DNA of 64,000 nucleotides from the NCBI RefSeq assembly GCF_015500095.1, contig NZ_CP062983.1, positions 1 to 64,000 of the forward strand. Direction: 5' to 3'. The position numbers were made by a program, and so were the translations under genes. Under the pieces are notes generated by a model that searched no databases, was not told where the DNA came from, and worked only from the letters and a program-made list of their open reading frames with translations. The stretch is from Phototrophicus methaneseepsis. GTDB taxonomy: Bacteria > Chloroflexota > Anaerolineae > Aggregatilineales > Phototrophicaceae. Positions within the stretch are counted from its first letter, which is position 1. Every line of letters starts with the position of its first letter. Positions 43,709-51,700 of this stretch are shown here, piece by piece.

Positions 43709-44926
43709 CTAGACAGAAGCCGCTATCCGCCCTGGGAAGACGTGCGCCAGCGCTTCGGGCAGGATGCTCTTAAAGGCCACGAAGCTCTGCCCACTGCCAA
43801 GCTCCACAAACTTATGATCCACGTCAATATCGCCTTCGTTATGTTCACGCTCTTGTAAAGCGCGGGCCAGGGCGACACCGGGTGCATAAGCCCGCTGGAA
43901 CTGCTCATAGCGCCCTACAGACTGGAAGATGTAGCGTGGCAGCACCGCCGCATTTTTAAAGCGGTCGGCATATTGGAGCAGCTTTTCCTGGGCGCGGCCT
44001 CGCCCAAGGGGCGGTGACAGCATAATCAGGTGGCGGAACACTTCCGGGTTGGATAATGCACAATGGGCGGCAGCAATTGCTCCGACGCCCATGCCCCCAA
44101 TGCCCAGGTCCTGGGCGTTGATGTTATAAGCATCATTCAATAAGGGGACGAGTTCCTCATAAATAGAGAGGTAGTGATTATCGTTGCTGACGTAATCGCT
44201 GATACGGGTGGATTGGTTACCACTCTGTTCCATCGCAATGACGACAGGCTCCATACGCCCATACTTAATGAGCGCATCGGCAATATAAGGCACCTGCAAA
44301 GGCGCGACCATGGATTGACCATCAAGCAGAATCAGGAGGGGGTAATCACGATCTTCATCGGGGTCATAACCGGGCGGGGTATAAACCCATATTTGCCGCC
44401 CCGTAAAGCCCATCCGGGCACTATCAAAGGTGTGCTCATAGACCTGCCCACGCGGCACGTCGGCCATATTGCGCCAATCCGGGAAGGGGCGCGCCCCAGG
44501 CATCCGCAGCACGCTCACGGTAATTTCCGCCGTGATCATACGCAGCGGGTTGCGCTCGTCGGGGTGCCAATAGCTCGTGCGCTTGATGAAATCCGTCTCT
44601 TCGCGCAGCGGCGTCATCGGGTCGTTGACGGCGAACAGATAGTCCAGTAAATCGTCGCGGCGGAAGGTCCGCTGAACATACCACAGGGATGTGTCTTCCA
44701 GGCGCTGGAGAGAATCAAAAGGTGGGTCTCGCTCGATAATATCCAGGTTGAGCGCGACTGAATTAACATTTTCCCCGGAGTAGACGAAGGTCACTTTGTT
44801 ACCTTCGATCCAGGGCCAGGTGTGGCGCTCATTAAGCAGTTCATTGACGAGCTGCTGCCGCGCCACCGGGTCCGGCGTTTGCATCGCTTCTTGTAAGAAG
44901 AAGTTAAACGATTCCCAGCGGGGCAT
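43709..44926 (-). CDS. Enterochelin-esterase-like protein lacking the catalytic Ser and His
   Basis: 405 residues. Residues 1-140 match the N-terminal beta domain of the Fes type (VTFVYSGENVNSVAL, W-Y-V-Q-R-T-F...DYLFAVNDP). The rest is the alpha/beta-hydrolase part (RQIWVYTPPGYDP, YPLLILLDGQ, SNPEVFRHLIMLSPPLG). The nucleophile elbow that should read G-x-S-x-G is GMGVG (278-282), placing Gly280 at the Ser. The terminal G-G-H-D-W motif reads LGSGQS (376-381), so the catalytic His is also lost. It probably does not hydrolyse siderophores. No signal peptide; it is a single gene. Confidence 0.78.
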   Translation of the reverse strand: MPRWESFNFFLQEAMQTPDPVARQQLVNELLNERHTWPWIEGNKVTFVYSGENVNSVALNLDIIERDPPFDSLQRLEDTSLWYVQRTFRRDDLLDYLFAVNDPMTPLREETDFIKRTSYWHPDERNPLRMITAEITVSVLRMPGARPFPDWRNMADVPRGQVYEHTFDSARMGFTGRQIWVYTPPGYDPDEDRDYPLLILLDGQSMVAPLQVPYIADALIKYGRMEPVVIAMEQSGNQSTRISDYVSNDNHYLSIYEELVPLLNDAYNINAQDLGIGGMGVGAIAAAHCALSNPEVFRHLIMLSPPLGRGRAQEKLLQYADRFKNAAVLPRYIFQSVGRYEQFQRAYAPGVALARALQEREHNEGDIDVDHKFVELGSGQSFVAFKSILPEALAHVFPGRIAASV

Positions 44927-44986
44927 AAAATCTGGCTCCTCACCGATACGGGTACACGTCTATTGTAACATCAGGCGTCAGATTTG

Positions 44987-45023
44987 GCATAGCAAGCGGT
45001 GCTTTGTCGCAGGCTTGCTATGC
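44987..45023. repeat. Perfect 11-bp inverted repeat
   Basis: GCATAGCAAGC and GCTTGCTATGC separated by 15 bases. A stem without a T tract. Confidence 0.6.
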
Positions 45024-45180
45024 GATTACTCATGCTGCTGACACCATCCGGCAGCCAGTATAGGCCAAAGGCAGGGCCTCATCCATCAAAATGCACGTCG
45101 CCCAATGCCCATAAAGCCGATGCACCATTATGATCTTTTGGCACGTATAATCGATAAGGAAAGGGTTCTTACATGCTTCT

Positions 45181-45198
45181 ATTAGAATTTATGTGCTA
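45181..45198 (+). promoter_or_regulatory. 18-bp element shared with the AraC-type promoter (copy 1)
   Basis: ATTAGAATTTATGTGCTA; it matches the copy at 50782-50799 in 17 of 18 positions. In the other copy the 3' part looks like an extended -10 (TGCTATAAA). Lies about 158 bp before ftsK. Confidence 0.5.
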
Positions 45199-45355
45199 AT
45201 TTTGATGTGTAAAACCCTAAAGTATGGTATGCTAATTAACGTGGGTGATTGTCACTATTTGCGGAAAGTGACCCAGATAGCGTGTTTTCCAGGTCACCCG
45301 CAAGCAATCAAGAATCCCCATGTGACATTTGCAAGCGTATAGAGGTTCGTCCGCT

Positions 45356-48300
45356 ATGGGTTTTAGCAGCGACTACGACGATTACGAGTACGAAGACGAC
45401 GAAGAATACTACGAATACGAAGACGAGGAAGATTACGTTGACCTCGATGATGAGGAAGACGATGATGATGAATCGACCTTCGGTAGTGGTGCTTCTGATG
45501 CTCGCAGCAAGATACGCCCATTTAGCAGCGGCAGTTCTTCCGGCAGCAGCACCTCTAGCACCCCATCGAGTAGTGCGTCAAATAATCCGTTCCGCACAGG
45601 GAGCAGCTCAGGCAGCAGCTTCAGGAGTGGGAGCAGCACATTTGGCTCCTCATCTGGCAGCACAAGCAGCGGCAGCACGAGCAGCCCTTCAACGCGCTCC
45701 GGCAGTACCTATACGTCCGGCAGCCGCAGCGACCTACGCGATCGTATGACGAAAGCAGAGGATGACAAATCGCCCGCACCGGGATTCCGGTCCGGGGGGT
45801 CATCATTCGGCAGTTCATCCAGCAGTGGATCATCAACTGGCAGCCGACCAAGCTCGCCATTTAGCCGTGGCAGCGATAGCTCCCCAAGCAGTGGGACTTC
45901 AAGCAGCGGCTCTTTCAGCGGCGGCTCATCGAGCAGCGGTTCGCGCACGTCATTTTCCGGTAGTTCGTCCGGCAGTTCATCTACCTCTGGCAGTTCGTCA
46001 TCGGGCAGTTCATCGAGCAGCCGCCTGCCAGGGAGCAGCAGTTCGCCCTTTAATCGCAGTTCATCATCCAACACGCCTAGCAGTTCATCGAGCAGCAGCT
46101 CGTCCTTCAATCGCAGTTCATCCAGCGATACGAGCAAAGACGACAAAAAAGATGATAAATCATCGGGCGGCGGTCGTTTTGGTGGCATCACAAGCCGCTT
46201 TAGCGGTGGAAGCAAAGACGATAAGAAGGATGATAAAAGCAGCGGCGAAAAATCATCGGGTGGCAGCCTGCTCGGTGGCATCACAAACCGCTTCAGCGGT
46301 GGCAGCAAAGACGACAAAAGCAGTTCATCAAGCAGCGGTTCGTCATCCAGCAGTCGGACGTCCCCCTTCAACCGCAGCAGTTCGTCTGGGTCGTCATCCT
46401 CGTCATCTTCTTCATCCAGTGGCGACAAATCTGCCGCTGGCGGGATTTTAGGTGGCATCACAAGCCGCTTCAGTGGTGGCAGTAAAGACGACAAGAGCAG
46501 CTCATCCAGCGGGGATAAATCCGCCGGTGGTGGGATTTTAGGCGGCATTACCAGCCGCTTCGGCGGTGGCAGCAAAGATGACAGCAGTTCATCAAGCAGC
46601 AGCTCTGGCAGCAGTTCACCATTTGGTGGCCGCAGCAGCACCACCTCAGCCACGAGCAGCGCCGCAAGCAGTTCATCCGGCGCGAGTGCACGGCCATCAC
46701 CCTTTGGCCGCAACCGAGATAAAGCCGATAGCGGGACATCATCCTCCCGCAGCCGCACCCAGAGCGATGGTGGCGGTGGCGGCATTTTTGGCCGTTTATT
46801 CGGTCGTGGCGAAGGCCAGAGCCAGCGGACACAACGCCCACAGCGCGGCAGTCGGGTCCCACAGGCTTCTGATGCTGAGGGGCTGACGCTCGATAACTGG
46901 CTCGACATTATCGGCGTAGGGCTTGTTTTCGGCTCGTTTGTCTTATTCTTCACCGCGTTGAGTAATGAGCAGGCCGCGATTAGCGGCATCCTGGAATTCA
47001 TCGGCGATATTTTCGGCTGGGGTGCCCTAGCCGTACCGATCACCATGTTCGCAATTGGGATGTGGCTGATCATCCGTCACTTTGGCGACCAGGCCCCAAC
47101 CGTCGATCCGATCCGGGTGACGGGTGTTGTGTTGGGCTTTGTGACGCTGTTGGTCTTCTTCCAATGGGTCGATTCCTTCAGCTATACGACAATTGCCACA
47201 CTGGATACCCAGCAAAATTTGCAAAATCTCTCCCAACGGCTGGATCAGGCCTGGAATGTTGACCATACTGGCGGCGGTTTCGTCGGGGCCAAGCTGTACC
47301 TGACGCTGGTCGCCAATGTGGGCGAAATTGGCGCGTTCTTCCTGATGCTCTTCTCGTTCATCATCGCGGGCATGTTGATGACACGCCTGACAATGAGCGA
47401 GATGCTCGGCTTTGCTGTGGGCATGTGGCGCAGTCTGCGCGATGTCACACGCCAGCAGGCTGTTCAGCAGCGGGCAAAACGGCTGGAACGTGAGCAGCGA
47501 CGTGCGCTGGAAGCCCAAAAGCCCAATATCACCGTCAGCGATCTGGCACAGCCTGTACTGCCGCAGGGGGCGACCAATGCCCTACCCGCTGGCGAAAGTA
47601 ATCCCAACCCCTTTGGGCAGGATATTCGGATTAACCTGGGCGGTCGTACACAGGACTCGCAGGAGCCCATGACCGCGAATGCCAATGCACAAACACAATC
47701 CGCATCCAGCGGCGGCCTGTTCTCGCGCTTGCTGGGCGGCAACAACGGCAATGACAATAACAGCAGCAATGATGGAAATGGCGATTCCAGCGGGATTGCC
47801 GCTGCGCTGACTGGTGGCCTGATTGGCGGATTATTCGGCGGGCGCAACAACGATAACAGCGAGAGCGTCAATAATAACGACGGTCAATCACTGCCTGCGA
47901 ATACGACATCGACACAGCAGCCTGCACAGCCCCCTGCACAACTCGCACAGGGTTTACCCGCACAGCAGCCGCTGCCATCGCAGCCAGCGACAGCGCCCCA
48001 GCAGCAGAGTAACGCGCTGCCAGCCAATGGCACGCAAAATATGCCAGCGGCATCCATGCCACCCGCCAATGGTCAGCAGGCACAGTACGCGGCCAATGGC
48101 AGCACAGCAGCAAATCCAAATGCGGCGTCTGCGAATACAACGCCGCTTACTGATAGTCCCTTCGGCCAGCAGAGCATACCGTCGCAGCCTCAGCAACCAG
48201 CGGCCCAACAACCGCCTTCGACGCGAGCTGATCGTCTGAATGAACTGCGCATGGGGCCAAGCAGCATCACGCCGCCTGCCCCAACACAGGGCGATGTGGA

Positions 48301-50176
48301 TGCGGTCGTGCCGGAGTCTTACAATGCCTTTGGGCGGCCTGCCGATATTCCTAAGCATCATACTGAAAAGCTGCCCTACGACGGTATGCAATCCGGGCAA
48401 CAAGGGCCAACACCTGCGTCTCGCTTGCCTTCTGCACAGGCCAATGCTAATGAAGCGCAACAGCCGCAGCAGCAGCGGCTGAACGTACAGCCGACGATCA
48501 ACCGTCCGCAGCCCATCAGCACGCCCGTGACGAATCAATCCCGGCCCAAGCCAGAATGGCGCTTGCCGGATTATCGCACGCTGCTGTCATCCGGTAGTGA
48601 ACAGGAATTCGACCGTGAACTGCTGCTGCGTCAGGCACGCATCATTGAGGAGACGCTCGACAGCTTCGGCGCGCCGGGACGCGTAGTTGAAGTCAACACG
48701 GGCCCTGTGATTACGCAGTTCGGCGTTGAGCCAGATTACATCAGTTCTCGTGGTGGCAAACGGCAACGCGTGAAGGTCGGCGCTATCGCCGCCCTGGACC
48801 GCGACTTGCAGCTCGCGCTGGGTGCCCGTTCCATCCGTGTAGAAGCGCCTGTGCCGGGTAAAGGTTATGTCGGTGTGGAAGTGCCAAATGAGGAAAGCTC
48901 ATTGGTGAGCCTGCGCGACGTGATGGAATCCGACACTTTCCAGAAGTCGTTTAAGAAGAACCCGCTGACAATCGCACTCGGACAGAGTGTTTCCGGTGCG
49001 CCTGTCGCGGCAGATCTCAGCGGCATGCCTCACCTGCTCATCGCAGGGGCGACAGGTTCCGGTAAGTCCGTCTGTGTGAACAGTATCATCACCAGTATCG
49101 TGGCGCTGAACGACCCCGATACGGTGAAGTTCATCATGGTTGACCCCAAGCGCGTTGAACTGACGGGCTATAATGGCATCCCGCATCTGATAGCCCCGGT
49201 TGTGACCGATGTCGAACGCATCATCGGCGTGCTGAAGTGGGTCACACGAGAGATGGACGACCGTTATAAGCGATTCAGCGAGAGCGGCGCACGTAACATC
49301 ACAGACTTCAACAAACATCGTGACCCAACCATCGAAAAGATGCCGTATATCGTCGTGATTATCGACGAATTGGCAGACTTGATGATGATTGCCCCGGATG
49401 AAACCGAGCGCACCATCACACGTATCGCGGCCCTGGCACGTGCGACAGGTATTCATCTGGTGATCGCCACACAGCGCCCATCCGTCGATGTTGTGACGGG
49501 CCTGATTAAAGCGAACTTCCCGGCGCGTATCGCCTTCGCTGTATCCGACGGTACCAACAGCCGTGTTATCCTGGATCAGCCGGGTGCTGAACGCTTGCTC
49601 GGTAAGGGTGATATGCTCTATATGAGCGGTAACGCACCCGCCCCGGTTCGTATGCAGGGTGTGTTTGTCTCCGATATGGAGATTAACAACATCGTTCGTT
49701 ACTGGAAGATGCAGGCCATCAACCAACCGGGTTCCGTCCAGCAGATGACCAATTTAGGCGTTTCTGCCAAGCCGGATACCACCACGCACGAAATCCGCCC
49801 ACGTGGCGACCGTGTCCGTCAGCAAGCCTTTTGGGATGCCGCAAATCAGGCTGAGGGTGCAGCAGAGCCAGCGCAGCCACCGCAACCCTATCGTGATGCG
49901 ACAATCGGCTTTGACCTGCCGGATGATTTCGGCACGAGTGATGTGGAGCTTGATGAAAACGCCATCACTGGCGATACGGATGAAGATGATGAACTCTATG
50001 AACAAGCTGTCGAACTGGTCCGCCGCTTGAATAAGGCAAGCGTCAGTTTATTGCAGCGGCGCCTGAGGATTGGGTATACACGCGCTGCACGTCTCATTGA
50101 TGTGATGGAAGCACGCGGCGTCGTCGGTGGGCCTAAAGAAGGCAGTAGCAAGCCACGCGACGTCCTGCCTGTGTAG
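45356..50176 (+). CDS. ftsK: DNA translocase FtsK/SpoIIIE with very long low-complexity regions
   Basis: 1606 residues (start ATG 45356 after AGAGG; a TTG 9 codons upstream is less likely). A hyperacidic Asp/Glu/Tyr N-terminus (about 6-40) leads to a Ser/Gly-rich region up to about 500, with four copies of a 14-residue module GGITSRFSGGSKDD. Then come four or five membrane helices (about 515-695), a Gln/Pro/Asn-rich linker up to about 1060, and the motor: GATGSGKS Walker A (1231-1238), VVIIDELADLMM Walker B, and the DNA-reading gamma winged helix (about 1546-1602). It moves chromosomal DNA at the septum during division. It is about twice the usual length. Confidence 0.93.
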   Translation: MGFSSDYDDYEYEDDEEYYEYEDEEDYVDLDDEEDDDDESTFGSGASDARSKIRPFSSGSSSGSSTSSTPSSSASNNPFRTGSSSGSSFRSGSSTFGSSSGSTSSGSTSSPSTRSGSTYTSGSRSDLRDRMTKAEDDKSPAPGFRSGGSSFGSSSSSGSSTGSRPSSPFSRGSDSSPSSGTSSSGSFSGGSSSSGSRTSFSGSSSGSSSTSGSSSSGSSSSSRLPGSSSSPFNRSSSSNTPSSSSSSSSSFNRSSSSDTSKDDKKDDKSSGGGRFGGITSRFSGGSKDDKKDDKSSGEKSSGGSLLGGITNRFSGGSKDDKSSSSSSGSSSSSRTSPFNRSSSSGSSSSSSSSSSGDKSAAGGILGGITSRFSGGSKDDKSSSSSGDKSAGGGILGGITSRFGGGSKDDSSSSSSSSGSSSPFGGRSSTTSATSSAASSSSGASARPSPFGRNRDKADSGTSSSRSRTQSDGGGGGIFGRLFGRGEGQSQRTQRPQRGSRVPQASDAEGLTLDNWLDIIGVGLVFGSFVLFFTALSNEQAAISGILEFIGDIFGWGALAVPITMFAIGMWLIIRHFGDQAPTVDPIRVTGVVLGFVTLLVFFQWVDSFSYTTIATLDTQQNLQNLSQRLDQAWNVDHTGGGFVGAKLYLTLVANVGEIGAFFLMLFSFIIAGMLMTRLTMSEMLGFAVGMWRSLRDVTRQQAVQQRAKRLEREQRRALEAQKPNITVSDLAQPVLPQGATNALPAGESNPNPFGQDIRINLGGRTQDSQEPMTANANAQTQSASSGGLFSRLLGGNNGNDNNSSNDGNGDSSGIAAALTGGLIGGLFGGRNNDNSESVNNNDGQSLPANTTSTQQPAQPPAQLAQGLPAQQPLPSQPATAPQQQSNALPANGTQNMPAASMPPANGQQAQYAANGSTAANPNAASANTTPLTDSPFGQQSIPSQPQQPAAQQPPSTRADRLNELRMGPSSITPPAPTQGDVDAVVPESYNAFGRPADIPKHHTEKLPYDGMQSGQQGPTPASRLPSAQANANEAQQPQQQRLNVQPTINRPQPISTPVTNQSRPKPEWRLPDYRTLLSSGSEQEFDRELLLRQARIIEETLDSFGAPGRVVEVNTGPVITQFGVEPDYISSRGGKRQRVKVGAIAALDRDLQLALGARSIRVEAPVPGKGYVGVEVPNEESSLVSLRDVMESDTFQKSFKKNPLTIALGQSVSGAPVAADLSGMPHLLIAGATGSGKSVCVNSIITSIVALNDPDTVKFIMVDPKRVELTGYNGIPHLIAPVVTDVERIIGVLKWVTREMDDRYKRFSESGARNITDFNKHRDPTIEKMPYIVVIIDELADLMMIAPDETERTITRIAALARATGIHLVIATQRPSVDVVTGLIKANFPARIAFAVSDGTNSRVILDQPGAERLLGKGDMLYMSGNAPAPVRMQGVFVSDMEINNIVRYWKMQAINQPGSVQQMTNLGVSAKPDTTTHEIRPRGDRVRQQAFWDAANQAEGAAEPAQPPQPYRDATIGFDLPDDFGTSDVELDENAITGDTDEDDELYEQAVELVRRLNKASVSLLQRRLRIGYTRAARLIDVMEARGVVGGPKEGSSKPRDVLPV
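46181..46582 (+). repeat. Four 42-bp in-frame repeats inside ftsK
   Basis: Copies at 46181-46222, 46274-46315, 46451-46492 and 46541-46582 encode GGIT(S/N)RF(S/G)GGSKDD, set in Ser-rich spacers. DNA copies differ at several codon third positions, so selection on the protein module is suggested. Confidence 0.8.
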
Positions 50177-50200
50177 CCCTGAGCAATGCAATCTCGCCTT

Positions 50201-50229
50201 ATCCCTCTCCGATAAGAGAGGGATTTTTT
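50201..50229 (+). terminator. Intrinsic terminator after ftsK
   Basis: ATCCCTCTC, loop CGATAA, GAGAGGGAT, then six T. Confidence 0.9.
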
Positions 50230-50303
50230 ATTTCATGCAGATGTCTGTTTAAGGGGCATCTTCTCAGAATAGTGCCGGGAATGGGGTTTATAGCCGGGTC
50301 CTA

Positions 50304-50702
50304 TTATCCCAACTCATAGGTGAAATCTGTGGGATACTGCTCCATATGGCCTGCCAAGTCGAGGGTACCACTGCCCCGCAAGCCGACCAATTCACCACTC
50401 CCGGAGCCTTCGATGACTTCCCAGGTGGTATGGACACCCGTCTGATCAAACGTGCCATCGTGCCGGATGACAAAGCTACCGTCTTTACCTGCCAGCTTGC
50501 CAACAATACGCTCCAGGCCGATCACATGGCCGCTTTCATCAGCGCGATAGTACATCAAGTATTCCAGGTTACTCTCGCCTTCGATGTCGCCTGTATACGT
50601 GTAGGTGATGGTACTTTTGGTCATTTTGGCCCCATCATCCATCTCAATATAGGGCTTCTCATCCCAACTTTTGAGAGCAAAAGCGGCTTTACCCTGTGTC
50701 AT
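50304..50702 (-). CDS. DUF3224-family protein
   Basis: 132 residues of the DUF3224 type, a small beta-barrel resembling avidin or lipocalin. The pattern includes KSWDEKPY at the start, TYTGDIEGES, LEYLMYYRADESGHVIGLERIVG, GSFVIRHDGTFD and GSGELVGLRGSGTL. Such proteins have no assigned enzyme activity. It diverges from an AraC-type regulator gene, so that regulator may control it. A 117-bp spacer lies between the two. Confidence 0.88.
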   Translation of the reverse strand: MTQGKAAFALKSWDEKPYIEMDDGAKMTKSTITYTYTGDIEGESNLEYLMYYRADESGHVIGLERIVGKLAGKDGSFVIRHDGTFDQTGVHTTWEVIEGSGSGELVGLRGSGTLDLAGHMEQYPTDFTYELG

Positions 50703-50781
50703 GGAGAACTCCGTCCGTTATGAACAAATGTCAATCAATCGTATCATATGGGCCCGTTAGATGATTGGAAAAACACGACAG

Positions 50782-50799
50782 ATTAGAATTTTTGTGCTA
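50782..50799 (+). promoter_or_regulatory. 18-bp element shared with ftsK upstream region (copy 2)
   Basis: ATTAGAATTTTTGTGCTA; the following bases give TG-C-TATAAA (50795-50803), a possible extended -10 for the AraC-type gene. See copy 1 at 45181. Confidence 0.5.
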
Positions 50800-50819
50800 T
50801 AAAGAGGGCAGTAACCCGG

Positions 50820-51650
50820 GTGGTCGCACTGAAAGAGGAACATGTTTTGGAGACTACGAATTATACCTCCAGAGGCATTTTATATCCTCAGCAGGCTGAG
50901 CAAGCCTTTAAACTCAGTCGGCATGCCCCTGCGCATGATTTAGCATTCTTCATTGATCGCTACTGGGTTGTCCAATGGGATTTACGCGGACAGGCACCCT
51001 ACCAACAGGAGAATATCCCCTCTCCTTATGTGAACCTCGTCTTTGACCCGACAGAAACGGCTGTTTTCGGTGTGAGCACGAAGCGCTTCACCTATCTGCT
51101 AGAGGGCACCTGCATGGTTTTCTCGGTTAAGTTCCGTATCGGGGCCTTTTACCCCTTCATTCAATCCCCTGTCTCCGACTTCACAGATGGTACCTTATCG
51201 CTGAATGTGGCATTTGGCCAGGATGCAGAAGCCACTGCCAGGCATGTCTTAGCGGAGAATACGATTGAAGGCAAAATCGCCCTTGTAGAGCCTTTCTTGA
51301 GGCAGCATCTCCCCGCAGAAGATCACAGCGTCACGCTCGTCAACGAAATTATGGATTCCGTCGCGCACAATAACAATGTGCGCCGTGTCGAGCAGCTTTC
51401 CGAGCATGTCAATATGAGCGTTCGCAGCTTACAGCGTCTGTTTCATCAGTATGTAGGGATCAGTCCGAAGTCGGTCATTCAACGCTATCGGTTGCAGGAT
51501 GCTGCCGCACGCATCGAAGCAGGGGATAGGCCCGATTGGGCCTTACTCGCCACTGAAATGGGCTACTTCGATCAAGCCCATTTTATCAATGACTTCAAAC
51601 GCGTTATCGGGCGTACACCCGCCGAATATGCCAGCCTGATTGAAGATTAG
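50820..51650 (+). CDS. AraC-family transcriptional regulator
   Basis: 276 residues. The N-terminal half (about 15-150) resembles the sensor of the DUF6597-type AraC group (LAFFIDRYWVVQWDLRG...VNLVFDPTETAVFG). The C-terminal half carries two HTH units: the first in VRRVEQLSEHVNMSVRSLQRLFHQYVGISPKSVIQ, the second with ALLATEMGYFDQAHFINDFKRVIGRTPAEY. The GTG at 50820 is used; a TTG at 50847 has GAGG at good spacing and may be the true start. It diverges from DUF3224, a probable target. Ligand unknown. Confidence 0.88.
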   Translation: MVALKEEHVLETTNYTSRGILYPQQAEQAFKLSRHAPAHDLAFFIDRYWVVQWDLRGQAPYQQENIPSPYVNLVFDPTETAVFGVSTKRFTYLLEGTCMVFSVKFRIGAFYPFIQSPVSDFTDGTLSLNVAFGQDAEATARHVLAENTIEGKIALVEPFLRQHLPAEDHSVTLVNEIMDSVAHNNNVRRVEQLSEHVNMSVRSLQRLFHQYVGISPKSVIQRYRLQDAAARIEAGDRPDWALLATEMGYFDQAHFINDFKRVIGRTPAEYASLIED

Positions 51651-51700
51651 CCAGCACCATAACGCAACTGCATTCAAAAAGTACGAATAAGCTGATAGAC

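Larger units (their letters stand above)
44927..45355. other. 429-bp divergent region upstream of ftsK
   Basis: Between the pseudoesterase and ftsK. It holds the inverted repeat at 44987-45023 and the 18-bp element at 45181-45198 shared with the AraC-type gene. No coding frame with a ribosome binding site was seen. Confidence 0.55.

Noticed and set aside
45762-46451. Plus-strand overlapping frame in ftsK rich in Ala, His and Arg
   Set aside because: It is a shifted reading of the Ser-rich repeats without an independent start signal.
46181-46582. CRISPR-like repeat array
   Set aside because: The repeats are in-frame inside ftsK, spaced unevenly, and vary at codon third positions.
45709-47073. 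A 454-codon open frame on the minus strand opposite ftsK, rich in Leu and Asp
   Set aside because: It is the reverse complement of the Ser-rich linker: Ser and Gly codons read backwards give Leu, Pro and Asp. No ribosome binding site or known domain is present.
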